The notes below the pieces were generated by a model. The model was not told where the DNA came from. It searched no databases and was given only the letters and a program-made list of their open reading frames with translations. The position numbers and the translations under genes were made by a program. Below are positions 24,696 through 35,691 of a stretch of DNA of 64,000 nucleotides, piece after piece; position 1 is the stretch's first letter, and each line of letters opens with the position of its first letter. This DNA is from Sordaria brevicollis (taxonomy: Eukaryota > Ascomycota > Sordariomycetes > Sordariales > Sordariaceae): contig JAUTDP010000015.1 of the NCBI GenBank assembly GCA_033439795.1, forward strand, positions 248,001 to 312,000. The letters are read 5' to 3'.

Positions 24696-27140
24696 TCAAG
24701 GCCACTGCTCGTCCTCGTCCTGCTCCTCGTCCTCGTCCTGCTGCTCATCTTCGAGCTGCTGCTGCTGGGCTTCGGCCTGTTGCCTCTCCCATGCCTCCCT
24801 ATCTTCCCTCTGATACCTCTCCCATGCCTCCATCTGCTCCCTGTGACGCCTCTCCCGCGCCTCCCTCTGCTCCCTCTCTTCCCTCTCCCATCTCGCCCTC
24901 GCCTCATCTTCCGCCTGGAACCTCCGCCCCATTTCGGCATCCATCTGGCGTTGCCTTTCCTGCCGCCACGCCTCGTTCCTCTCGTTCCTCTCCCTCCGTT
25001 CCTGCTGCTCCTCAGTTTCTTCTTCTTCTTCTTCTGGGTCTGGGTCTGGAGACCCGTCTCTCCTTTCCGGCCCCGGCTCAACCCCCTCCCGGTGCACCAC
25101 CCCCAGAAACCCATCCGCCTCCCTCTGCCGTCTTCTGGCATGTCTCCTCTCCTTCTCGGCCGGCCTTATAAGCTTCCTGAACCTCTTGGCCACCAGTCCC
25201 CTCATGTCCGGGCCCCACTCCTCGTTGTTTCTGATCCCCAACCGCTCCTCGTAGTCCCTTCTCTCGTCCTGCTGCAACCCTTCCTCCGCCGGCGTAGCGG
25301 GTTGCTTCTCAAACAGGTTCCTCACCTTGTCCGCCATTTCCTCCTCTGTTTCCAACATCTTCCAGGCCAACGCCCTCATCTTGTTGGTCATGGCCAACCG
25401 CGCGCCCTCGGTCTCCGGACCGTAGTCCACCACGACCTTGTAGCAAGGGCCGTTCAGCCCTTTCGCCAGCTTCTCAATCTCCCTGTCCGCCGCGTGCTCA
25501 AACACCTTTTTCGTGCGGAACGGCATCAGATAGTCCCGGTCGTCCGGCGGTCGCACGCTCGCGATGCTGACGTGGTTTTCCTCCACACCCCACTTTCGGG
25601 AGCGCAAGAGTTCGGTTTGGGTGTAGGCCTCATCAAGCATCCTCGTCTCGAATTTTTTAAAATCATGGAACGGCGGTTTTTCCTCTTCGGTGAATCGTCG
25701 TCCTTGTTCACCGGGTGTCCAGTCTACCTTGCCTTCTTGATCGTGACCCAAAATTCTGGCGATGACGCAGATGAGCTTGTCAGAGTAGGGTCCTCCCTCA
25801 GACTGCATGTACGGGGCCATGTTATACATGCTCACGTCAAACCAGTTGTCGGCGGCTGCCTCGGTTTCGGGTTCAACAACCAGCCCGCGGCCTGTATCCA
25901 TACGTTCTGGCAGGTCCTCCCCGAATCTCGGCCCAAGTGAGGGTCTGGGGGACCGGTCGACAATCATCCTCCTCAGCACCTTGCCGACGGCGTAAAGGTC
26001 CTGCCACGGATGCGGCGGTTCAACCTGCCAGAGCCGATCCTTGGGGCTGACCCCGTATCGCGCCTCTTTGATCCGGTCGTTGGGCAACGACAGGCGGCCA
26101 AAGTGCATGAGACCGTTTTCGTACTCTTCGTCATCCACTCGCGCCGCGTTGTCAAAGTTGGTCAAAACAACGCGTGGAAGCCGGCCGTCCATGCTCCACT
26201 TGTAGTCTTTCTCATCGGACGGGTCCGGCCAGTGCAGCATGATGTTGTCCATGGTAATCCAGCGGTGGACGATGGGTCGCCAGTTTGGCGTCGGTCTTTC
26301 TGCGTCCGGATTCCGCGATGGGGGCCCTTCCCCGCGCACGTGCGCACGTTCGACGCCGAAGTGCAGAAAGTTGAGGGCGTGCAAGAGCTGCTCCATGACG
26401 TGCCAGATGAAGACTTCTTCCACATAACAGGTGGAACCGGGTTGTGACCTGTTGATGCGCATCATGGCGTGCTCGAGCGAGCCGCCGTTGAGGTACTCGT
26501 AGTACAAAGAAGCGTTAAAGATTTCCTCTCTGACGATTCCCTTCTTCCCATTTGGATTCACTTTGTTGGCAAGGCCGTGATCGCGAGACGCTTTGTTGGG
26601 AGGGTGAGGAAACCCGTAGGCGAACAACTTCTGGAAATGGCGGTCGTCGGGCAGAACCTCCTCAACGCGCGGGTCGTTACCGGCAATCCGAGCAAAGCGA
26701 ATGTCGCCGGGGATGGGGTGGGCATACAATTGCACCCGGTCTATGTCCTCAAAGGTTTGATGGAAGTTTATCCGGTCCCCGTATATCCTCGCCAGGAGCC
26801 ATTTGTCCAGGTACTTGCGCACCCGCTTGTTCACGTACAATTTGCGCGGGCGACGCGAGTCCCAGACAAGCATGGATCGGTTGAGTGGGTAAAGCTGTTT
26901 GATGAGCAGGAAGCCCTTGGTATCAGCCTCCTCAATTTTTCGCCTTTTGGACTCGAGCCATTTGTCGCTTTCGGTTCTTTCGGGGGGAGGACTGTTATCC
27001 TCTTGCCCTGGCAGGGGAAGCGGAGGATACCAGTGGTCTACGGGGAAGACGACGGACCAGTGGAACATGTTCCCGGCCGGTGTAGGGCGCTGTGGTTCCG
27101 CATTGTCGGGGAAATGTTCTCTTTTTCTCTTGGGAGGCAT
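24696..27140 (-). CDS. Pseudokinase-like protein with charged coiled-coil C terminus
   Basis: A single intronless frame of 814 residues starts at MPPKRKREHF (27140, context AACATGCC); the open frame extends 23 codons further upstream. Residues 205-400 follow a protein-kinase fold: hinge-like YYEYLNGGSL (213-222), helix-like HVMEQLLHALNFLHFG (247-262), catalytic-loop equivalent HRWITMDNIML (292-302), VVLTNFDNA (324-332) and DLYAVGKVLRRMI (381-393). In a working kinase these would be HRD...N and DFG. Here the catalytic Asp is Trp and the metal Asp is Asn, so it is probably catalytically dead. The C-terminal 150 residues are Glu/Arg/Gln-rich and likely form a coiled coil, ending in an acidic tail. 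Such degenerate kinases are common in Sordariomycetes. Its neighbour 436 bp away on the same strand is a HET-domain gene. Confidence 0.68.
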   Translation of the reverse strand: MPPKRKREHFPDNAEPQRPTPAGNMFHWSVVFPVDHWYPPLPLPGQEDNSPPPERTESDKWLESKRRKIEEADTKGFLLIKQLYPLNRSMLVWDSRRPRKLYVNKRVRKYLDKWLLARIYGDRINFHQTFEDIDRVQLYAHPIPGDIRFARIAGNDPRVEEVLPDDRHFQKLFAYGFPHPPNKASRDHGLANKVNPNGKKGIVREEIFNASLYYEYLNGGSLEHAMMRINRSQPGSTCYVEEVFIWHVMEQLLHALNFLHFGVERAHVRGEGPPSRNPDAERPTPNWRPIVHRWITMDNIMLHWPDPSDEKDYKWSMDGRLPRVVLTNFDNAARVDDEEYENGLMHFGRLSLPNDRIKEARYGVSPKDRLWQVEPPHPWQDLYAVGKVLRRMIVDRSPRPSLGPRFGEDLPERMDTGRGLVVEPETEAAADNWFDVSMYNMAPYMQSEGGPYSDKLICVIARILGHDQEGKVDWTPGEQGRRFTEEEKPPFHDFKKFETRMLDEAYTQTELLRSRKWGVEENHVSIASVRPPDDRDYLMPFRTKKVFEHAADREIEKLAKGLNGPCYKVVVDYGPETEGARLAMTNKMRALAWKMLETEEEMADKVRNLFEKQPATPAEEGLQQDERRDYEERLGIRNNEEWGPDMRGLVAKRFRKLIRPAEKERRHARRRQREADGFLGVVHREGVEPGPERRDGSPDPDPEEEEEETEEQQERRERNERNEAWRQERQRQMDAEMGRRFQAEDEARARWEREEREQREARERRHREQMEAWERYQREDREAWERQQAEAQQQQLEDEQQDEDEEQDEDEQWP

Positions 27141-27576
27141 GTTGATGGCTGTGTTCTGTGCTGCTTCAGCTTGATAGTTGCGACAGGATGGAAGTGATAT
27201 CTGGAGCAAGAGGTTGTTGTCATGTTGCTGGAGTTGAGCTGGCGAAGCTTATGAAAATAGCTGATTTTCTGGCGCCGCAGTTCTTTGTGTGCTGATATCC
27301 GTTTTCGGCGGCGGTTCGTTGCACCAACAAAGAGCGTCGGGTAAAGGTGTTGACGATAGCCAACAATCAACAAAGGCAATCAGCTCCCTTTACAACCCTA
27401 AATAATCAAACAGCTTGTATGTATCCCAGTCAACCCACCTTCGAGTCAAGCCAATTGCTGTTCTAGTCCGTTGCGTCCAGGGGTGGTCAAGGGATAACCC
27501 ACGCCCAAAAAGACCGAAAGCTGTCTGGGTAGATGCAGCTTCGCGTGACCCCGAGAACTCGCAATTGCCAATTGCC
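27141..27576. other. Intergenic spacer between pseudokinase and HET genes
   Basis: A 436-bp spacer between two minus-strand genes: the 3' flank of the HET gene and the promoter of the pseudokinase gene. Nothing else is seen. Confidence 0.5.
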
Positions 27577-29643
27577 TCATACAAGGAGAATCTGCTGGTC
27601 CGAAGAGATAGCCTCTTTCCATTGTGTCGTCTCCATACCCTCCCCATCCATCAGACTATGCACATAGCAAGTCCCAAGTACCGCATATCTACGAACGCCA
27701 TCGCTGTTTTCCCGCAACATAACAGGAACCTGTCCACCCGTGAAAAGGGCAATCGCGTCGTCGGGAGAAGTAAGTCGCGGCGCCAGACCAGGCCTGCCAT
27801 GTACATCCAAAAATGCCCGTCTTCCGTAGATCTTCCAAGCACGGCGGTAGTCCCAGGATTCCGACATCATCCAGGCTTGCTTCGTTTCTTCGGTGGTTTG
27901 AGCCTCAGTGGGAGCCTCAACTTTCCCCAAGAGGACATTGAAGCCGCGAATGTATCGCTCTGGAGTCTCCATGTCTGTACGGGATACGAGACCAAAATCC
28001 GCCATGGGCACCCGCCAGATGTTGCCCTTCACTTTCTCGTCGCTTTTGCTCGCCAGCTGCTGTAACTCTTCTAGCCATGCTCGACATGCGGCTAGGTAGT
28101 CGTCCTGTCCTGGGATGCTGGTGAATTCGGAGCCAATGCAGACCACAGTGGACATGACCGCTCCCGACAAGTAGAGGGCGTGTTTCGACTGTCCAACCAC
28201 TTCAGTCCTCAAAGGACAGTTAAAAGGCCAGCGTGTCCCCTTTGTGGCATCGAACTCGCGCTTTCCTTCAGTTCCATCAAGGTTGACGCTGCCAATAGTC
28301 GGACTACGCGGTGCCGTCCAGTCAGGTACCCAAGTAGGAAGGCCCTCGCGTGTCCAACGATTCGTCTCCCGATGATAGCATAGGACATCCGGTCCGTACT
28401 CTTGTATCAGTGCCTTGGCCACATGCGTGAGAACTGTACCAACCGTCGTCTCGTCCGAGTAATCCACCGGGATCTTCATCCTGTCGCTCTCTCGAATGAG
28501 ACCAAGCAATCCGTAGATACGGTCTCTCGGATCCGTCGCCTGAATAGCCATATCCTCGGCATCTGCAAAATCCGTAAACAGCAGGACCTCCATGAGCCGC
28601 ATGCCATCGTGCCCTTTGCGTTGACTGAGCCTGTACGCATTCGTCGCCTCCTCCAGATGCACGACACTGGGAATGATTTCCCCCAGCAACTCATACAGTC
28701 GCTTATATCGGAGGTCGTTGTTCGCATAAAGAATCATCCACTCAAACAGCTGCAGCGCATCTCGCACGTTTTCCCAGTCGACGACTACCCGCTCGTCACT
28801 TCCGCACAACACCATGGCCTTTTTAGCGAGGACTACTTCTTGCACGATCCACGCCCGTCGCCAGTAGGGTCGTTGGCGGAATAACTGCCAGATGCGCTCA
28901 AAGTCGAAGCCGCCGGTTTTGGCGTTTTCTTGTCCGTGGTCGCGCGTGATGCTGTATTGTAGGACCGTCCAGACGAAGCCCTGCGCTATTCTCCTGCGCT
29001 GGTCTTCTGGACTTAGACCCGCAACCTCCGGGTTTGAGGCCAACAACGGGTCATCAGATTCGCGCTTCTTGCTTACTTGCTCCTTGAACATTCCGCCCAG
29101 CCAAGCGATGGTCTTGAGGGTGCATCCGCAATCTTTATGACCGTGTGGTCCGTCACCTGGCTGGGGAAGTAAGCCCAACCAGACGAGTACTCGAGAAGCA
29201 CTGGTGTAGATCTTGCTCATGAGCGGGACCTGGAAGGACTTCTCGTCGTTGTCAGCTTGGTTGATGCAGAGGGCGTCAATCCAGAAGCTTGTCTTGAAGC
29301 TATCGTCATGCTGTTGGGAGAGGAGGAAGACGAGGGCTGAGTGGAGGTTGGGGGTGACGGTCATGGAGATGCCATTGAGAAGGATAGTAGGAAGGGGTTC
29401 ATCTATTGGAACGCCCCAGACATAGGAGAGGGCTTGGAAAGATGGTACAGGCAGACTCCCTGGTGTGGACGAGGAAGAGGAGGGTGGGAGGAGGGCGACA
29501 TGGCTTAGGGAAAGGGATATGACGGGCGGTGCGGAATCTGGTTCTGTGGCTGTCTCTTGGGGAACGTCGAAGGTCAGAAGCCGAATTTCCTGCGTGGTCC
29601 GGTCGAGGGATTTGTATGGAGATGTTGGAGGAACGTCGGCCAT
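27577..29643 (-). CDS. HET-domain (heterokaryon incompatibility) protein
   Basis: An intronless frame of 688 residues from the ATG at 29643 (MADVPPTSPY); 27 further upstream codons are open but unlikely. The HET domain is clear: EIRLLTF near residue 19, ALSYVWG at 71-77, and FWIDALCINQADNDEKSFQV near 120-139 followed by KIYTSASRVLVWLG. Later come the DPRDRIYGLLG block, GLPTWVPDWT, and the C-terminal region with PVMLR that is usual in long HET proteins. HET domains trigger cell death when incompatible fungal cells fuse and often act as the executing module of NLR-like systems. No second known domain is visible. Partner and allele status cannot be read from one genome. Confidence 0.93.
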   Translation of the reverse strand: MADVPPTSPYKSLDRTTQEIRLLTFDVPQETATEPDSAPPVISLSLSHVALLPPSSSSSTPGSLPVPSFQALSYVWGVPIDEPLPTILLNGISMTVTPNLHSALVFLLSQQHDDSFKTSFWIDALCINQADNDEKSFQVPLMSKIYTSASRVLVWLGLLPQPGDGPHGHKDCGCTLKTIAWLGGMFKEQVSKKRESDDPLLASNPEVAGLSPEDQRRRIAQGFVWTVLQYSITRDHGQENAKTGGFDFERIWQLFRQRPYWRRAWIVQEVVLAKKAMVLCGSDERVVVDWENVRDALQLFEWMILYANNDLRYKRLYELLGEIIPSVVHLEEATNAYRLSQRKGHDGMRLMEVLLFTDFADAEDMAIQATDPRDRIYGLLGLIRESDRMKIPVDYSDETTVGTVLTHVAKALIQEYGPDVLCYHRETNRWTREGLPTWVPDWTAPRSPTIGSVNLDGTEGKREFDATKGTRWPFNCPLRTEVVGQSKHALYLSGAVMSTVVCIGSEFTSIPGQDDYLAACRAWLEELQQLASKSDEKVKGNIWRVPMADFGLVSRTDMETPERYIRGFNVLLGKVEAPTEAQTTEETKQAWMMSESWDYRRAWKIYGRRAFLDVHGRPGLAPRLTSPDDAIALFTGGQVPVMLRENSDGVRRYAVLGTCYVHSLMDGEGMETTQWKEAISSDQQILLV

Positions 29644-30065
29644 GATGCGATTCTTTCTGCCGATGTCAACGGGGTGTGGAAGATGAAGGATCAAGTAAAA
29701 GAAATTCCTGAGATGTGCGAACAAATGTCAATTCACAAACTCGCGCGTCCTTCCTCTTAAATTTACCAGGCCGAACGATCCTTCCACATCATGCCGATAT
29801 TGGGCGTTGAAGATGGCAGGCAGCAGCTTGGCGCGGTTGTCCGCAGTGCCTCCCCGCAGTAAGCACACCCATCGCGTCTTCCGCTTGTCGTCAGCGCTTA
29901 GAATGGCGACGACGAGGATATAACAGCGATATTAACGCTCATCGTCCACAAACTTTGACAAAAGATCAAAAAGGAAGAGATCAAAACACCACCAAGAAAG
30001 TGGTGGAGGCCACCATAATGCCGTGAACTGTTTGTGCGGAGGGAGCAAAAAAAATGCAAAAGATT
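29644..30065. other. Intergenic spacer between HET gene and tRNA gene
   Basis: A 422-bp spacer with the presumed HET promoter and the 3' flank of the minus-strand tRNA gene. No clear T-run terminator of more than four T on the minus strand is evident close to the tRNA, apart from the TTTTGCATTTTTTT string complementary to 30046-30060. Confidence 0.45.
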
Positions 30066-30161
30066 GGGCTCAACCGGGATTTGAACCCGGGACCTCGCAC
30101 ATTCATGGTATCCATGAGGGGTTAACCCGAAGCGCGAATCATACCACTAGACCATTGAGCC
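30066..30161 (-). tRNA. tRNA-Pro(CGG): tRNA-Pro (CGG) with a 24-nt intron
   Basis: Read on the minus strand, GGCTCAA at the 5' end pairs with TTGAGCC at the 3' end, followed by discriminator C. The D-arm region is TGGTCTAGTGGTATGATT (A box) and the T arm is CCGGGTTCAAATCCCGG (B box). The anticodon arm CGCGC/GTGCG closes a loop TTCGGG...T that gives anticodon CGG (proline). A 24-nt insertion (30102-30125) lies after position 37, the standard place for nuclear tRNA introns. The mature length is 72 nt. A Ty1/copia-type element begins about 0.8 kb away. Confidence 0.93.
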
Positions 30162-30953
30162 AGTTATTGATTGTTGAACTATGGGGCCTACGCAGGGCAT
30201 CATATTAGCAAAACAAGAGCTGAGAGCTCCAAACCATGTTGCTTTCTGGTCACCCTTCGGGTAGATGCATTTCTCATTTCCACGTCGCGACAACTTCTTT
30301 CCAAATGTCCTTCAGCCAACTTTCCATTTCTATCTCACCTGCATTCCCTTCGCTGATTCCTCACATTTTGCAGCCATGGGCTCCCATGATGTTTTTTTTA
30401 CCCGTTCAAAGATTCCCTTTCAGGCGCAAGGTCACCCCTTGCCGTTGATGGTGCGCTTGCTCCACGGTGACGTACCGGAATCGGTTCAGGGTCCTCCAAT
30501 ATCTCGTCGGAGGGCTGGATACCCCAAAAATCTCGCGACAATGTTCACCGGACGCTGTTTGAAGGAACAATGCGAGACTGACTCGATTGCGAAAAGTTTG
30601 GAAACGATGTAACTTTCCAATCATGCACCCGCGCCGCTGCGCCTTTTCATGCCGAGATCTTCTCAGCAAGGAAGGTCGGGACAGTTCTCTTGGTGTTCTC
30701 AAAAGTCGGCACGGGATCTACTGACATGGAATCTCGAGATACACCCACAAGGATTTGGAGAACTTCACACAGGAAAGACTGACACTCACACAAATGTGTT
30801 CAGAAATGCTTTTCTCAAAAAAGCCATGGCCTGATTCCCATTTTCAAAATCCCATGACCGTCTTGTATCCACCAGAGATCTTCAACTCCCGTCCTGCGTC
30901 GTCCCACCCGAGAGCCAAGACTTCAACGCCCCAAAATGATCTACAACCAGGAG
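30162..30953. other. Region between tRNA gene and retrotransposon
   Basis: Normal-composition DNA with no named gene. Read on the minus strand, 30870-30955 has a short protein-like stretch (including GVEVLALGWDDAGREL) that ends in a stop; it may be the tail of a gene cut by the transposon, but no exon partner could be confirmed. Confidence 0.35.
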
Positions 30954-30958
30954 CATTT

Positions 30959-31147
30959 TGTTAGATTAGAGGGTAGACTCGACCAGTAGAAACAGGCTTA
31001 CGTAAAGCGCCCCAGCCACTAAATTCTGGCTATAGACCTTCCTAATAGTCTGGGCACCCCCAACTCGGGTTCTACAAAACTCTTCTAAATATATACATCA
31101 ATTTTTAACCCTTAATTACAATATCCACTTTACTATGCAATTTAATA
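30959..31147 (+). repeat. Left LTR of the outer copia-type element
   Basis: It begins TGTTAGATTAGAGGG, matching the right LTR along its full 189 bp apart from C/T and G/A differences. Its outer part keeps more CpA sites than its inner part. Confidence 0.93.
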
Positions 31148-31179
31148 ATTAATAATCTGATTTGCAATTTCCGCGCTAT

Positions 31180-34100
31180 GAAAACTTCAATTATATTAAT
31201 TACAACTATTATTACTATTACTACCGTAACCCACTACGTTATTAATTATATCCCAATTAATCGATAAGGAAATCGTCGCTAAGTAAGTCTATTTAAATTC
31301 TATAAATAAATTTAAAGAATAGAGCGACGAATTTATAGCTTACGCCAAAGTCCTAAACCTTACTAATTATATACTAAGGGTATAACCAATTCCCCTTAAG
31401 CCTATAGAATTAATTATTATAAATTATATTATTAAATCGTCCGCCTATTATTATATCGAAAAAATTAAAGAAGCCTTTAATAATTTTAAAAATAATACCC
31501 TTATTACGCTAATCCCTCCTTATAGCGCCGATAATATCTTTATAAACGTAGAATTTACCGAAAAATCCTTAAAGGAATAGATTAATAACGCTACCGCCAA
31601 ATTTACTAATTTTATTATCGTAAAATTATAGGAATATAATTACGATATTAATATATTTAATTATTAATTTAAGAAATACGAAACCTTTTCGAAATACCGT
31701 ATTATATTTATTAAATAAATATATAAAACCGTTTATTAAAATTATAAATCCAATTACTTCTAAAATAATAAAAATCTCCCTTAATAATACTTTACCTTCG
31801 CTAAAAGGTTATAATACCATTTTAAATAAACCTTTATCGATATTTGTAAAGCCTACCGTAATTATATTAATAAACCCCTTATAATAGAATTTAAAATAAA
31901 AATAATTAAATAAATCGACGGTTAAAAAATTATTATAATTAAAATTTAATTCTATATAGTTTTTAAATCCTTATTAACTACCGTTTAATTTTACGATTTT
32001 ATTAAATATTTACGCTTTATTCAATTAAACTAAACCTCCGGTACTTCGTATTAATATTATTTATAAATTGTTAATAATATTTTCGACTTTTATATTTTAT
32101 TTAAGGATTTCTATATTAAGGGCCTTAACGATAAAATACTTATAATTATATAAATTAAATTTAATCGTAAAAATATTCGTAGGGCGTCCTTTAAAATTAG
32201 AAGCGATATTTTTAATAAATTAAAGGATATTAATATTAAAGTAAAGGATACTTAATTTAATAAACCCTAACGCAATTAGCGTAAAAGGAAATATATAATA
32301 TAAATTAAAAATTCTAAATAAAATAGAAGTTTATTATCGTTATTTCGTTATAAAATTTACGAAAAGGGTACGTATATTATTAAATACTATTAATATCTCT
32401 TTTTTAATAAGGCCCTAAACCTTCGCTAAAAGTTTAACCTTAAGGTATAAATTCGGGTAATTAAGAATTTTAATAACGATTTAAAATTTAAAAGGGAAAT
32501 CGAAATTTAAAAAAAGGAAATAATTAAATAATTAATAAATCCTATTTTTAATATTAATAATTAATTTTAAAGTAATTAATTCTTTAGTAAAAGTATTATT
32601 ATAAACCTTATTCTTATCTTTATTCAAATTTATAGAATTATTATAATATAAATAATATTCTAAACGGGAGAAGGAAATTTTAATATTTACCCGTTTAAAA
32701 ATTATATTCTTTTCAATTTTAATAATTCTTTATACGTATTTAACGAAATTACGCGTTTCTTTAATTTCCGTTACGTACTTTATAATAATAATTTATAAGT
32801 TAAAAATTTATATATTATAATTTAAAGGTATAGGGAAGTTAATCTTATTATTAATAGAGAGAATAAACCTAGGAAACTACGTTTTTACAATATAACCTTT
32901 TACTTTAATTTTATAATTAACTTTATCTCTTTATATTTATTACATAAATAAAATTTCTTTTAAAACTATAAATTACCTAATAATTACTTTCGCAATATAA
33001 ATTAATTACTCTTTTATTATTTTAAAACCCATTACAGTTAAATTCTATTTAAAAAGCTTCCCTATTTACTTACTCGGGCGAATTTCTATACCCGTAAGAA
33101 TATAATTAATTCTTATATAAATTGTAAGTATTATTATAAAGACCCCCTTACTTAATATTTTAAATTAAAGTACCCTAATCTTTAAGTATTATCCTACTTC
33201 TATAATATATTAGGAGCTAAAATCCTATTTAAGAATAAAAAGGAAAAGGACGAAAAAAACCCTAAGACTAAATAATATAATACTTATATTTAAATAAAAA
33301 TTAAATAATAAATTAAATAAAAATTTAGAAATAAAGGGTATAAGGCTAGAGAACGTTTCGCTATAAACTTTCTCGATTATAAAAAAAATTACCGAAGCTA
33401 TATTAGTACTATACTCATTATTTATAAATTTACCGGATATATTTAAGAATATTTCCTCTACGATTAATTCGCTACTATAATCGCAACTTATTTAAACGAC
33501 CTTTTTATTCTCTTTAAAATACAATTTAATATTATAATACGAATATTAAAATATAATAACGAAATTACAAAATTATAATTACTCCTAAACCTATTAACGT
33601 AACGCAATATAATTATAAAGCCCTCTACCCCGTATACCTAAATATAGAATAGAAGTATAGAGCGTTCGGGAAGTATAATTAAAAATAAAGCGCGCGCTAT
33701 AAATTTAAATACTCGTTTTCCTAAGGATCTTTGGCCGGAAATCGTCTCTATAGTAATATATTTTAATAATCGGTCCCTTAAATACCTTTACAATTAGAAA
33801 TCTCCCTATAAAAGATTCTATACGGCTATTACTAAAAAAATTAATAATAATAACGACGAAATTACCCTCCGTAAATTTAATATTTCTTACTTTCGAATTT
33901 ATAATTATAAAGTATTTGTAATAATTATTACCGTTAAGAATAAGTAAAATAAATTTTAAAAAATAAATTCTAAAGCGTAAATTAGATATTTAATTAATTA
34001 TACCTTTACGGTTATTTACCGAATTTAGAACCCTATTATTAATAAGGTTATTAATATTTATAACGTTATTTTTAATAAACGTACCCTCTTTACTAATAAA

Positions 34101-34632
34101 GTAAAGAAGGAAGCCGAATCCTTAAAATTCATTTTAAAAGAATTTACCGCCTTATTAAAGAAATATACTATTAAAGAATAATTATTAAATAATTAATCTC
34201 CCTTCGATTTTATAATTAATTATACTGATATAAAAGATATAAATATTTATAACTTTTTAAACTCTTTTTTTTTTAACCTAATTTAAAAAGGGGAGGTAAT
34301 AATTATTAAAGAAGTATAAACCGAAGAAATAATTATTAAGGAGGTAAAGATTAGCGTACCGCCTCCAAACCCCCTTAATAAAATTATAGATTTAAAAGAG
34401 GATTAAATAACTATTAATTACTTCGTTAATTATAATTATCTAATACTATTAAATATACTATTACTAATTTCTTTTCTTATAGGGGTATTTGCTATAAATT
34501 ATATTAAATACGCTAAAAAGGAACTATTAAAAGGTTTTAAGCCCTAAAAGGCAATATTCAACGTTGGACGTCTTTATTAACTTATAATTATAATATATAA
34601 GAAGAAAATTACTAAAGTAGAATTATAACGCT
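31180..34632 (+). pseudogene. Dead gag-integrase part of the copia-type polyprotein
   Basis: AT-rich, stop-filled coding remnant 5' of the nested element. Domain limits cannot be set by eye. It is assigned to Gag, protease and integrase from the copia gene order and the reverse transcriptase found beyond the insertion. Confidence 0.55.
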
Positions 34633-34929
34633 TGTCACAGGCTTAGCCTAGTGACTACACGTAACTTGGTTACGTGCCTGTACTAAGGTTATAATTACTA
34701 CTAAGATAATTACAACCTTACTCGGTTAGCCCGCCGCCGCGGTTATACAATAATACGGTTACAGTCCCGGTCATATAACCACGCGCGCGCCCTACGCGCG
34801 CATAATCTATACGCCGTACCCTTATAAAAGTAGCTACCCGCGTATAGCTTCGCTCCCTTTCCTCTTTTTCTTCTTCGTATAATATTATATATCCTATTCT
34901 ATTTACTTTAATCGTATTTACCCGTAATA
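34633..34929 (+). repeat. Left LTR of the nested gypsy-type element
   Basis: It starts TGTCACAGGCTTAGCC and ends CCCGTAATA. The first 60 bp are almost free of RIP changes, whereas the same part of the right LTR is heavily changed. Confidence 0.93.
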
Positions 34930-35256
34930 GTATATTATACTTTATTATTGCGTTTATAGCGTATAATTTTCGATTATTTAAACGTATTAGGATCGCTTCA
35001 TTTATAAATCGTTAAATTTAATATTCTCTCTTTTTTAATAGTTAGGGTAATCTCCTTTATCGCGATAGCCTCGACCGTTAATTATTTATTAAAGCCGTAT
35101 CCTTTTATTTAAAAAATAAGGGTAGCTTTCCTTTTATTTAATAAATAAAGGTAAGCGCCGCGTCTCTTTCTCTCTTTTTATTCTTAAAATCGTTTTGTAA
35201 ATTATAAACTTTCTTTCCGTTCGTTAATATTTAATATAAATAATAATAGTAATTTT

Positions 35257-35691
35257 ACGTATTTTTTAGGAAGTAACGACGAGCTCCCTACGATTTTTCA
35301 CTCTCTAAATATTAACGAGCTACTTACGGTAGACGATCTACTTATTTATAACGTTAACGTTTACGCTATTACCCTACGCGAACTTCCTATCCTCTACGGT
35401 ATTAATAGCCTTATCGCTATTATCGAGGAGGACGAGGATAAAGAAGTGGTCCCCGAAGATTATTTATCCAATACCGGTATTATCGCCGGATACCCCGCTT
35501 TCCGCTCGATTATCGCACCTATCGCCCGTATTTACATTGAAATTCTATCCATTATTGAAGATTACCGCGAGGATACGTTGCCAAAGAACCTTCATAGTTT
35601 CATTGAGGCTATAGCGGGTAACGGCTCCGAGGATAATATTGAGGCCGCGGTCTTAATGAAGTTATTGAACCTAACGGGTAATTTCAATTAG
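35257..35691 (+). other. RIP-poor open frame inside the nested element
   Basis: An uninterrupted frame of about 140 codons ends at TAG 35689-35691 and is in phase with the degraded pol that follows. It reads as an acidic Ile/Leu-rich protein (for example NTGIIAGYPAFRSIIAP) without Gln or Trp codons. From 35446 onward it keeps at least eight CpA dinucleotides in 246 bp, against none in many neighbouring stretches of equal size. I recognise no Gag, CCHC knuckle or protease motif in it. It is probably the N-terminal part of the element's polyprotein. Confidence 0.55.

Noticed and set aside
24780..25940. 386-codon plus-strand open frame
   Set aside because: It is antisense to the pseudokinase gene and mirrors its Glu/Arg-rich repeats as Leu/Pro-rich sequence; no motif or splice logic.
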